A DNA stretch of 64,000 nucleotides from assembly GCA_003508835.1 (NCBI GenBank), contig PUFA01000007.1, positions 15,089,001 to 15,153,000 of the forward strand. Reading direction: 5' to 3'. Below the pieces are notes generated by a model. That model did not search any database. It was not told the DNA's origin and was given only the letters and a program-made list of their open reading frames with translations. The translations under genes were made by a program, and so were the position numbers. This document shows, one piece after another, positions 54,266-64,000 of the stretch (within the stretch, counting starts at the first letter, position 1; the number at the start of each line of letters is the position of its first letter). This DNA comes from Eonycteris spelaea. Taxonomy: Eukaryota > Chordata > Mammalia > Chiroptera > Pteropodidae.

Positions 54266-56986
54266 ATTTCAGTAACTAGTCTACTTAACCCAGAAACTCA
54301 TTTCCTATTGAATCTATTTTATTATCTATTTGTTAATTATTACCTGATCGAAAAACAATTTTTCCTTTGTGTTTGCAGTAAGACCTCTTACGATTCAATC
54401 GGCCCATCTTGCGATTTTCTGCCTTGTCCCTGTTCTCCACCTTCAGAAAACCTTTCACTCAAGTGTTGCTGCTAAATTCAGCTCCAACCCAAACCATATG
54501 TATCTTAAAGTTCATTTCAAAGGCTCCTTTTCAATTCGTGTTTTCTTATTTTGTGTTTCCGTATTAACTATCAGGTTCTACCTTTTTAGAGGTAACTATA
54601 GATCTCTACCCCTGATCAAAAGCATCTTAATGTCAAGAACATGCCTCATTTACCTTTGTGACTTCTTGTTTTCAAAATTGACCTATAGCTCCCTTTGCGT
54701 GCCGTCCTCATCCGTGAAGTTTTCTCCTCACGCTCCCATCCACCCTCTCTCCCTTCGATCTCGCTGATATTCAGACCCTGTAGGTGGTGTCTTTAGGTTT
54801 GTGAGCCCTCCTTCTTCTGTTATTACTCTGTCGGCACAAACCCCTCACTTGCTCTTTGATTGTCACTATTTCAGCTCCAATTTTGCCATTTTTGTTTGTT
54901 CTAGTTCTTCACTAAGTATATTGCAGCAGGGCATATAGAAGTTTCTCTTTGAAGCCTCTGGCTTTAGTCTTCCCTTGAGAGCTTTCTCTATATTATTTTG
55001 AAAAAAAAAAAAAAAAAACCAACCCATATCTTGCAGATGTCTACCCCTTGAAGGAGGAGAGGCCTTCCCACTCCAGTTTTGATCACTGGCTTTAATCATA
55101 TTTACAAATTTCTTCCCAGTCCAACTGGAGAATTTTCTCATTGTGTATGTATTTGTGCCAAATTCACCAGTTCTTGAGCAGTTCATTCATGCTATTTTCT
55201 TAGTGTGACTTGACATCGCCCGTCTCTTAAACTTTACATTTGACTACTTTCATGTGCATAAATCTTAGTGATTTTAAAGGGCCACATTCTTCTTTTGGTC
55301 AATACATGCAGGATTATTAGGAATGTGGCTCTCATTCTATATAGCGTTAGCAAAGAATTCTAAATTTTGGCTTTCCAAGATCGCTTTTGGATCCCTCCTA
55401 GCCTTGTCACTTTGCACTGAGATGTAGTTTTAATCTCTTCCCCAAACCACAATTCTTGTTCTAAGTAAAGAAATTATCATCCCCTTAAATCTATTTCCTT
55501 CTCTTTCCCATTTTGCAGAAAAAAAATTGCGGGGGAGAGCATAGGCTTTCCCGATTTTTATGCAATTGGACTTTTGAACAAGACAGTCTACAATCTTACT
55601 TTTTAATGTTTTTTAATTTAATTTTATTTTTTTATTCTCCTGTAACTCTCTTTGAAACATTTTCAGTGGGGAAACCCTCCCTGTCCCTGCCTTCGCATGA
55701 CTGTCCTGATCTCTCTCAGGTAATAGAAAGTTCTCAGATTGCTTGAGTTGCAAACAAGGCTCAAACACAAAAATTAGAACGTCAGCTCTAAGACGTTAAA
55801 TAATGAAGATTTTATGTCAAGGTCTCTCCTTTTCCTCATTTGGGGCTGGCCTCAGGCTGGCAGCTAGCAGGCACAGGAGTGTGGCTGGCTTCTTTTCTGC
55901 GTTTCTGCGTCCCACTCTTCCTTTCCAGTTGGCTAGCTGGTTGCTGACTCCTCCTAAGTTCAGAGGGGTGAGAGAGAAGGGTGGGAAGGGGATAGGAAGG
56001 GTCTGACTTGACTAGTACTGTCTGAAGGTGGTCTCTCACTTTTTGATACTTACAGCCGATTCTTTCTCTGTAGGGTGATACTGAAGTTTATTTTAGAGAT
56101 TGTCACCCTGGAGACCTTTCTCTGTAGTTCTTTTGACGGAGGCCCGTACACTTCCTGCCCCACTGGTGAGCTCTTTACAGTCCCTAGACATTTAACGTTT
56201 ATTCCCAGCCTTCTGGGGGGGGGGGGTCCCTCTGCACCGTTAGGTAGCATTATTGGGGAAGACCCAAGGCACCGTCAGGCTGGTGTTGTCTCATGTGTGG
56301 TCCCAGCTGTCAGTGCCCCCCAATCCATTCAGCTGCCTAGGTCACTGCAGGCTGCTGAGTCCCCTCCTGCATGCGTCAGACACCAGCCCTCTGCTTTCAG
56401 CTACAGGGCACACATTCGAGCCAATATCTGTTTATTGGTTGGACAACTCAAGTGTGGAATAAAATTACTTTTTCTTTGAGGATTGTCTAGGGGACAAGGC
56501 CAAAGTCAGGTTCTGTTAAGAAGACACAAAGCCAGGGCTCAGGAGATCCAAGTTCTCGCCATCTCGCCTTATTTGTGGTTGCTTACAGCAGTTTCCCTGC
56601 TCCCCAGGTTGTGGCAAGGCTTGTCCTCAGTTCCTTACCATCAGTTTGTCTGCAGAGCAGCTCTTGCGGCATCCCCTGAGCGTCCTGCTATCTTTACTTC
56701 TCCCTCGCGGCCAAGCCAGTTTAGTCCCAGCATCTCTCAATCAAGGCGAGGATCACTCGGTTTCTCACAACTACTGTGTGAAAGGTAGCCATGGGAAAAC
56801 TGACACAAAAATGTTTACTGTCCTGTTCTCTATCTGAAAGCATCTTGACTCCTGGTTCTGAGCTCCTTATACCAGGTTGCCATCTGATGCTGACCAGGTC
56901 CCCACAGACACTGGTCTGGGTCTTTGGCTCTCAGCACATGCGAACAGATTCATTGAGAACCTAAGAACCATCAAAACCATATAGAA
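54266..56986. other. Long stretch without recognised repeats
   Basis: 2.7 kb. Poly-A at about 55000-55018, a 12-base G-run at 56215-56226 and T-rich DNA at 55605-55640 are the only simple features. 54390-54790 and 56080-56780 contain open frames of 100-134 codons without recognisable domains. Confidence 0.4.
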
Positions 56987-57115
56987 CAGGCACACCTTGT
57001 TGTATTCAGTGTTTTACAAATTGACGGCAAGACCTTTCACCAGCAAAAAGATTGCGACTTGCTTCATCGTGGTGGTCTGGAGCCGAACCTGCAGTATCTC
57101 TGACGTAGGCCCGTA
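56987..57115 (+). mobile_element. Tigger-derived MITE, internally deleted
   Basis: 'caggcacaccttgttgtatt', 'ttttacaaattgacggcaag', 'cagcaaaaagattgcgactt' and 'cgtggtggtctggagccgaa' are the two ends and short middle of a Tigger MITE with most of the interior missing. Only about 130 bases remain. Confidence 0.85.
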
Positions 57116-57834
57116 TTTGACATTTTTTCCAGGCTTTGTATCACTAACCAGTCTTTGTGGGCTAGGCAAAGACTCAGTTTAAATTTTTGTTTTTTCCAGT
57201 CAAAGAGCACATCTTTGTTGCTTTCAAGCTGCCCCCTCTAGTGATTTAAGATTTCACCATTCTTAACAAAACTCCAGTTGTTGGGGCACCTTCTCTCATC
57301 ACATGAGTAGTGGGGCAAACACACCCAGGTGCACATCTACACACAGCAGCCTCACGCCCCCTGCGCCTGTGTGCTTGCCCGGCTTTGCTCACGACAGTCA
57401 GATGGAACCCAAGGGGTTCAGCTTTCTGGAGACACCTGTTCACAGACTCATTCACACTGTTTCTGAGGATTCCTGGGTGGGTGGGTGGGAGGGAGCACTC
57501 ATCTGTCTTTGCCATATGTAGCCTCTGACTCTGGACCCTTTCCCTGAGAGATGAGAGACTTGCAGCTCTCGTCAAAAAGTATCCACAGGTAAGAAATAAA
57601 CAAAACCCCTTTATTTCTTCCTTGAACAAAATTGCTCTTCTTTTTGGATCTCTTCTTGAAATACTATTCAAACAGACACCTCAATGAGAAATGGGGAGTC
57701 ATGTACCAGGCAAGACATAATCAGAAGCATGGGGAAATAGAGTGAGTGGTTTTTCAATTGCATTAGACCAACAGTTTTCGTTGTGAGCAAAGTATGCTTT
57801 TCCCCTCCCCAAGCAGACGGAATGTCAAATACAA
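57116..57834. other. No recognised repeat; G-quadruplex motif inside
   Basis: Contains five G3 tracts with single-base loops at 57475-57493 and a donor-like 'ccacag|gtaaga' (GT at 57589). No repeat is recognised. Confidence 0.4.
57475..57493 (+). other. Canonical G-quadruplex motif
   Basis: Five consecutive G3 tracts separated by T, T, T and A. The single-base loops predict a very stable quadruplex. Confidence 0.9.
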
Positions 57835-58110
57835 GTTGTAATTGGGGCTATGTGATTTACATACAGATTAATCCATTATTCGTCTAAGTGAGAATCTTGA
57901 TTCAGCAAGATGATATTTATCTTTCGATTGCTTTGCTCACATAATCCAAGTGAGTTTGTAACTTTAATTGTATTGCATGTTCTAGAAATATTGCTCATGA
58001 TTACACTCTGTTTGAAATAATTAGTTGGTAATTAGCATTACACGTTTCTTTAAAAAAAAATACTATCATGACAGAGATTGCTAAATGAATTACCTGGCAC
58101 TGGGGACTAG
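57835..58110. promoter_or_regulatory. AT-rich repeat-free block; candidate conserved enhancer
   Basis: No repeat. It holds several homeodomain-type cores ('cagattaatcc', 'taattagttggtaattagca'). The texture is like deeply conserved noncoding DNA near developmental genes. Conservation cannot be judged from one sequence. Confidence 0.25.
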
Positions 58111-58171
58111 ATTTTCTTGGCGTAAATACCTTTATTCACAGAAGGGGCAGTGGTATTCAAAGGCATTCTTA

Positions 58172-58482
58172 GAACCTGTATTAGCTTGAAATCACTCCTA
58201 TAACATATTACTGTAAACTTAGTGGCTTAAAACAAAACAAATTTATTATCTCACAGTTACTGTAGACAGAAGTCTGGCAGACTTGACTGGGTCTCTGGAG
58301 ATCCGACTGGCCAAAATCAGGGTGTCAGCAGGGCTGCATTCCCTCCAGAGGTACTAGGAAATAATCCATTTTCTTGCTCATTCAGTTGCTGATGGAATTC
58401 ACTTCCTTCTTGTAGGACTGAGCTTCCTGTTTCCTTGCTGGCTGTCAGCTGACATTGTTTGTAAGACAGGGTTTCTGCGACA
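58172..58482 (-). mobile_element. MLT1D-type LTR, antisense, truncated
   Basis: 'ctgtaaacttagtggcttaa', 'ttattatctcacagttactg', 'caaaatcagggtgtcagcag' and 'gctgcattccctccagaggt' match MLT1D. The part beyond the 'ttgctggctgtcagct' region is missing. Confidence 0.8.
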
Positions 58483-60016
58483 GGCGAATCAAAGTTCTGA
58501 GAACACTGGCAAGAAAGTCTCTTAAGTTAGAGATTTGAGGTGCTGCAACATGAATGGTTCCCCACATTCATAATGGCAAAAATTCAAAATTCCAAGTACA
58601 AGCTACCTTGCATGAGGGATATCTGTAGGAAATGTACAAACTCATAGTTGTAATTATAATATGCAAATGTTGTTTAATTTGGACCAGATCTCCTTAAATG
58701 CAACAAAAGCCCTCATCATCAACCTCCCCTTTTACCTACTTGCTGTATTAACCAGACCTGTCCATTCCTCTGTAAAACTCAGGACAGATGACCTCACAGT
58801 GTCTGTGACTGAAGGCGAGTGGGCTGCCCGCTGGGACAGTGCACACTTCTGCACTCCCCAATGGAGTTGAATGCTCTGGAGTCAGCTCTGCCCCACTCTG
58901 CTGAGAATTCCATCAATAATCGCAGTTCTCAGTACTTTCCTCAGCGAATATTCCTCCTGTAATCTCTAAATTCAGGAGAGAATAGATGTAGAGTCCCCTT
59001 AAAAATTTTTAATATGCTTAGTTATCGGCTTCTATGCCCACTTAAACTAATATTCTTTCTCCTGAATATTAATTTTAAATTATTAAAATGAGGGCAATCA
59101 TTGCGCAGTATAACAGAGAATTAAAAAGTAGTATCTCCGTCAAATTACAGATGTTAAAAATAGCATCGATGTGGTTTGGTATCACTTCCAGCTTAGATCT
59201 TTGTCTTTTCATATTTCAATGGTTCCATTAGCCATGATTGTCAGCACTTCAATGAGCAACTGGCCCGTTTTTATATTATAAGGCCCGAGGGTTGTGGAGG
59301 CAAAAGCAACCTCTATCCATCTTTTCTAATTTGCTTCAGTAGATGCAATATGAAAAAAGCAAGCATTAAGGAAAGATCTCTTCTTCCTTTTTAGTTTCCC
59401 TCTCTGGAGCCAAGTTAAAATGGAATAGAGTCATTAAGAGGTTATCTAGTGTAACAAGCTCCCCGCCAAAGGCAGAGCAGTAGGTTCTATTCCTCTGTGG
59501 GTTGTTTATGAAGTAGCTCATGGCTGACAATCAGTGAACTAAATCCTTCGACAAGGAGAGATTTACAAGGACTTGTCTTCAGAGACGAAGTGTTTCTACA
59601 GACTTGAGCAGAGCTGGGACTAGGGATTAACAGTCCTGCATATAAATATAGCCCCACAGCTTTGGGATTCCACAGCTGGGAGTTTTCAATACCCACTCTG
59701 TGTAAATATGCCTATGGAATGAGTTCTAAATACTGACTATGTGCTATGTACAGGATTCATATTTCTTCCAGGATCTATAGATAGGGTAAAAAGGTGTTCT
59801 TCAGGCACACATTGCAACTGTGGGGCTTATTTTCTTGATGTCTTGGGAAGCTACAGTGCTTAAACCACTCCTCTGTCACCAAGGAAGGAGCTCCTCAGTT
59901 TAAGTTTTCACCCCAACTTCCTTTCTTCTAGCTCTCTGTGCATTGTCCTTTGTGACAGGTGTCTCTTGGCAAGTTTATTAGATAGTAAGAGTGGGTGCAG
60001 TGTGCTCGTGGACATT
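58483..60016. other. No recognised repeat
   Basis: 1.5 kb. 59100-59310 is repeat-poor with 'tccattagccatgattg'-type text and may be conserved. Otherwise nothing is recognised. Confidence 0.4.
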
Positions 60017-60363
60017 TACTACGGTCTGAATTATTGTGTCCCCCACAAATTCATATTTTGAAATCGTAATGCCTAATGTGATGGTTTTAGGAGGTGGGCA
60101 TTTGGGAGGTGCTAAGGTCATAAGAGTGGAACCTTCATGAATGGAACTAGTTCCTATAAAACATACCCTACAAAGCTCCCTAGCCCATTCTGCCACATGA
60201 GGATGCAGCAGGAAGTCTGCAACCAGGAAGAGAGCCCTCACCTGACCATGCTCGCACCTTGATCTTGAACTTCCAGCCTCCAGAACTGTGAGCAATAAAT
60301 TTTTGCTGTTGATAAGCTACCCAGTCTGTGGTATCTGGTTATAGCAGACCAAATGGAATAAAA
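60017..60363 (+). mobile_element. MLT1A0-type solo LTR, nearly complete
   Basis: 'ggtctgaattattgtgtccc', 'aaattcatattttgaaatcg', 'gatggttttaggaggtgggc', 'tcatgaatggaactagttcc', 'ttccagcctccagaactgtg' and 'tggttatagcagaccaaat' follow MLT1A0 from end to end. Solo LTR, no internal sequence. Confidence 0.93.
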
Positions 60364-60514
60364 CAACATTCAATAACTCCTAACATTAAAAATGTTAATT
60401 TTGTTAAGTCAAAGTGAAAGAATGAATTGATGATCAGAGATAAATTGCCCCAGGGATGTAAATGCATAGAAGGATACAGTTTGAGAGCACAGTAAAGATC
60501 ATCCAGGGCATCTC

Positions 60515-60592
60515 TATCATTTTGTAGATGAGAAAACTAAGGCCTACAGAAGGTAAATGACTTGTCCATGGACACATCGGGAATATATTTAA
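60515..60592 (-). repeat. MIR fragment, antisense
   Basis: 'attttgtagatgagaaaact' followed by 'aaggcctacagaaggtaaat' matches the reverse MIR middle. Confidence 0.75.
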
Positions 60593-60755
60593 CTTTCTGT
60601 GCCTTGTTGTCCTAATCTGCAAATGGAGACAATGGGCTGGCTTGTTTATTGAATTTTTAAACACATGTGAACCACTTAGAACAATCCCTGGGATGTAGTA
60701 AACACTCATGCAGTGTTAGCTGGTGGTAGTATTACTACCACTGTCATGGCTACCC
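60593..60755 (+). repeat. MIR SINE, sense
   Basis: 'gttgtcctaatctgcaaatg' and 'ccacttagaacaatccctgg' with 'gatgtagtaaacactcatg' form the MIR 3' half. With the previous fragment it makes a MIR inverted pair. Confidence 0.75.
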
Positions 60756-60884
60756 TACCGCTACTGCTGCTACCACTGTTATGACCTAAGCCTACTTCCC
60801 CCATCTCCATGTGGTCTGTGAGCAAATAAAAAAAATTAAAGAGAAGAACCACTTAAGCATTTGCATCTGAATAATATGAGTACG

Positions 60885-60886
<2 letters not shown>

Positions 60887-60932
<46 letters not shown>
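60887..60932 (+). repeat. (TG)n microsatellite
   Basis: About 22 perfect TG units, ending in 'tttgtatac'. Confidence 0.97.
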
Positions 60933-60935
<3 letters not shown>

Positions 60936-61394
60936 TATACTATGCAGGTGTTTAAATCTATTGAGTATATATCATTTGTATAAAACTATCAAATAAGATC
61001 ATCCAATTTTCCCCTGCACTAATGAGGAACTGGTCCCATTACATCATTCTCCAGTTGCTGATTTGCATATATCAGAATCTGTCTTGAATTCGCATGTGAC
61101 CTTGTGAGGTATATTACTGGGGCATATCTGCGAGATGTCCGTTCCTAATTTTTTCAGTAAGTTAAATCATAAAGCAGACTGTATTTTTATTTTGTCTATG
61201 TGCTCAAAATGTAATGCATATGTAGTAGGCATGAAATACAAACTTACATATACCACTTAGTCTCTGAACGTGTTTCCTTGGGACAGGTATGAAACTGGTT
61301 GAGTAAATCCTCTACTTGCTGATTCAGTGTCTCCTGCCATAGTGAATTCAGAAATGGGTTGACATAAAGAAAAAGGCTGATGGCTCATACCCAT
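60933..61394. other. No recognised feature
   Basis: AT-rich; nothing recognised. Confidence 0.4.
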
Positions 61395-61790
61395 CTCACT
61401 GTGTTCTAAAGAACTTCAACTCATGGTCCTGCAAAAAATACCTGTTCAGAGAATGTTTCTAGTAGCTCTGTTATTAATCTCAAAACTTGCAAACATTCTA
61501 AATGACCATTGAGAAGAAAATGGAAAAACAAATTGCAATTTCTTTATACAAGAAGATATTACATAGCAGTAAAAACGAATGAACTATAGCAATGTGCAGC
61601 AATTTAAATGAAAGTTGGTAATGATCAAAACCCACGAATTTCAAAAGATAATGTATAGTATGGCCTGCTTCTTGTATTATTTAAGCATATCATGTATGTG
61701 ATAAACCACTCTCTCTATAACGTATATACATTTATATATTTCTAAGAAGTAAGTGAATAAGTTAAAATAAAAAAAGACCATGCATTGTCC
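61395..61790 (+). repeat. Old L1 LINE 3' region, sense
   Basis: 'ctgttattaatctcaaaact', 'taaatgaccattgagaagaa', 'acatagcagtaaaaacgaat' and 'gcagcaatttaaatgaaagt' match the 3' part of older mammalian L1. The frame is broken. Confidence 0.75.
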
Positions 61791-63364
61791 AAGGGCATTA
61801 TTGTGTTATGATTAATCTGAGTCTAGGTACCTGAAGTCCAAAGGAAGAAAAAAAAAATAACACTTTCAAAAAGAACTATCGCATGGAGCCATTGTTTTGC
61901 AGGAAATAAGACTTCAGCATGCAGTGAGTACTGGTCAAAAACCACAGAGTGTGACTTAGAGTGTGAAACTTATTTAAAATTCCTTAAAATGTTCTTTTTG
62001 TTTGTTTTGCTTGACAAAAAAAAAAAATCTGTCTTCTGTAGCCTTTTTTACTGTTATTTTTGGCCAAGTCATTTCTATTTGTATTCAAGTCCATGGGGCA
62101 TTTGTAGGACTTTGTTTAAAAGAAATAAAATCCGGGTGCATTTCCCTTCCCTCAAGTCCTGCTGAAGTCCATAGTAGAAAAATGGCAACTCGTTCTGAGG
62201 TCTCATCCTTCAAATACATGGAAAAAAGCCCAGTTAATCCTTTATTCCACTAACTCCTTTAATCTCTGCTGTGTGTTTCCTTACTCCGGTGTGTACAGAG
62301 GGATGCATCCCAGAGCAAGGAGAGGCCGATGGAAGATGCAGAGCTCAGCCCTGTGGGCCCTCTGAGAGCAGCCCTGCATGTTTGAAGCATCTGTCTGGGT
62401 TTCTCCTCTCCCTAAATGCCTGGCCTTTGTTGATTTTCAAGTCGCATGGCTGCTGCTGAATAATACTCAGGAGCAAAACTGCATATTGTAAAGTGCAAGG
62501 GTGGGCTCACAGGAGAGGACTAGGACTCACAGGCTGTTTTCTTTCTTTTCCTTGTATCTCTTCTGATGACAATAAAGACATACTTGTGAGATGCGCTTAG
62601 AGTTTTGCGCCATCTCCAATGTTTTGAATGGGAATTTTCAACTTGCAAAACTTTTTTCTTCAGGTCTGATGTTGGGAAATCGGAATGGATTTCCCCTTTC
62701 TCTCTGCAATGTTGAGAGAAAAGACCCTCCAAAGGCACAGGAGAAAATTTAGCCAGTACTTCGCACACATTTCTGCTGGCGTCCTCTTAGCAGCAAAGAA
62801 CAGTGAGCTTGTTTCCAGGTCTCTGACAGTGCGGTCCAAAGTGGACTGCTATCAGTTATGTCGGTTTCGGAAGTGTTAAGTTTTATCTCAACTAATGCAA
62901 ACCGGACCTTCCACTCAGTAATATACCTTTTTATTTTAATAGAAAAACATTTTTACTGCCCACATTGTCCAAAAACAAAGCTTCTAGGAGTGTTTCTCCT
63001 ACGGCTTCTGGGAACTCTGGGACCTATCACTACATGTTGCCAGGGGCAGTCATTCCTCGGTTTGAAAAGCACAGAGTTAGGTGGTATTAGCAAGGTGCAG
63101 GGTTTTCTTCCCTCTATGTCAGCTTGGTTCACAAAGTGAATATTTAAACCGTAAATTGATTAATTCAGTTTCAGTTGATTAATTCCTTAATAATATTTGT
63201 CTAAGCTCACATCAAACCACAAATGTATAATCAGTAGTAAGTGGCTAATTATTACTTTGTTGTATGGATGAGATAGAAAACAGACTACATTCTGTTATAT
63301 AGAAAATTGTTAGCATTTTTTTTTTTTTGTCAGAATAGCCTTAAATTTATTTTTTGGAGCTATA
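61791..63364. other. No recognised feature
   Basis: 1.6 kb. Poly-A (about 61847-61858) and T-run (about 63318-63330) only. Frames of 82-93 codons are unsupported. Confidence 0.4.
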
Positions 63365-63404
63365 AGAGAAGTATAAATAAATAAAGAGAAGTATAAATAA
63401 ATAA
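63365..63404 (+). repeat. 20-bp tandem duplication
   Basis: The 20-base unit 'agagaagtataaataaataa' occurs twice without mismatch, within AATA-rich DNA. Confidence 0.95.
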
Positions 63405-63659
63405 AAACACATAAAAGCATTAAATAATAGAGCAATTACAACAATGATATATGACTAGATATATATGACTGAATTAATAATCTAAGAGCCTCATTAAAAT
63501 TGATGGTCTGCCTTCCTTTTTTCCGTCTCTTTTCACTTTTCTCTTTGTTATTAAAATTATCTAGGAAGGTAGTTATACTACTTTCTATTTGCATAGAGTT
63601 CCCAAATTTGTATAATTAGCTGTCACCTCTCTCCCGAGCCTCAGAGTGACATATTCCAC

Positions 63660-64000
63660 TTAAATATCTTTAAGATGTTTAAGAAATATCTTGAACTTAA
63701 TAGAGCCAAAGCAGAGCTCTGTTCCCCATTTCAGTAAATGGCACCACAAACTTCCCAGTTACCAAAACCCCCGATCAGATATTATTTTTAATTTTTTTTC
63801 CTCCTCACTCTACCCAATATCCAAATCATCAGCAATTCTCTTAGCCTTCTCTCCAAAACATGGGCAGAATCTGTCCACATCTCTCCATCTCCATCGCTAC
63901 CACCCTGGTCTGAGAGACCCAGTTTTTCTCTTGGACTCTACCCTGGCTTGCACTATTGGCTGCCCATCAGCTCCCATTCCCCCAGCAGCTCGTGTGAATT
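63660..64000 (+). repeat. L2 LINE, sense, running off the window
   Basis: 'atatcttgaacttaatagag', 'ttccccatttcagtaaatgg', 'aacttcccagttaccaaaac' and 'ccatctccatcgctaccacc' follow the L2 body. The element should continue past the right edge. Confidence 0.85.

Noticed and set aside
56215..56226. Assembly error at a 12-base G-run
   Set aside because: Such runs occur naturally and the flanks read smoothly. The exact length may be uncertain, but nothing else suggests a misassembly.
57521..57588. Possible exon ending in 'ccacag|gtaaga'
   Set aside because: The upstream 'ccatatgtag' acceptor lacks a good pyrimidine tract, and such donors are expected several times per strand by chance.
1..64000. 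tRNA, 5S, U6, Y RNA or 7SK genes or pseudogenes
   Set aside because: I looked for their most distinctive internal motifs on both strands and saw none. A covariance-model scan would be the decisive test.

Overview
The window looks like nuclear DNA of a placental mammal. It is A+T-rich and CpG-poor, and it is full of degraded copies of repeats shared by placental mammals: L2, MIR, MLT1-type MaLR LTRs, hAT-Charlie elements (MER3, MER5, MER20 types), Tigger elements and old L1 pieces, plus dinucleotide and trinucleotide microsatellites. I found no Alu, no rodent B1/B2, no carnivore SINEC and no ruminant or pig SINE. A primate or rodent is therefore unlikely, but the species cannot be named from this sequence alone. 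There is no bacterial or viral gene organisation. The family names are assigned by eye from remembered consensus sequences, not by a search, so boundaries are approximate (often plus or minus 20 bases) and subfamily names are tentative. | No protein-coding gene can be supported. The longest open frames are under 170 codons, lie partly inside repeats, and look like chance. The window reads as intergenic or deep intronic DNA. | Layout. 1-13 kb: MIR, L2 and hAT remnants, with long antisense L2 copies at 3.7-5.5 and 12.0-13.0 kb and an unidentified repeat present twice (4.94 and 5.74 kb). 14.1-14.95 kb: a CpG-rich block with ZNF143-like and ETS-like promoter motifs, a strong splice donor and a plausible second exon; this is the best candidate for a functional unit. 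15.5-24.5 kb: dense LTR, L2 and MIR mosaic with a second CpG-rich block at 18.3-18.84 kb. 25-35 kb: hAT and MaLR remnants, microsatellites and MIRs. 34.5-36.0 kb: one antisense L2 apparently split by two younger insertions. 37-42.7 kb: Tigger, an LTR and MER20. 43-50 kb: sparse repeats and candidate exons at 45.65 and 49.21 kb. 50-57 kb: Tigger elements, a third CpG-rich block (51.04-51.44 kb) and LTR debris. 57-64 kb: a strong G-quadruplex motif, a repeat-free AT-rich block resembling a conserved enhancer, MLT1A0-like and L1 remnants, and an L2 running off the right end. | Any function here is most likely regulatory or noncoding. The CpG-rich blocks, the splice-site-bounded segments and the repeat-poor AT-rich blocks with homeodomain-type cores are the places to look.
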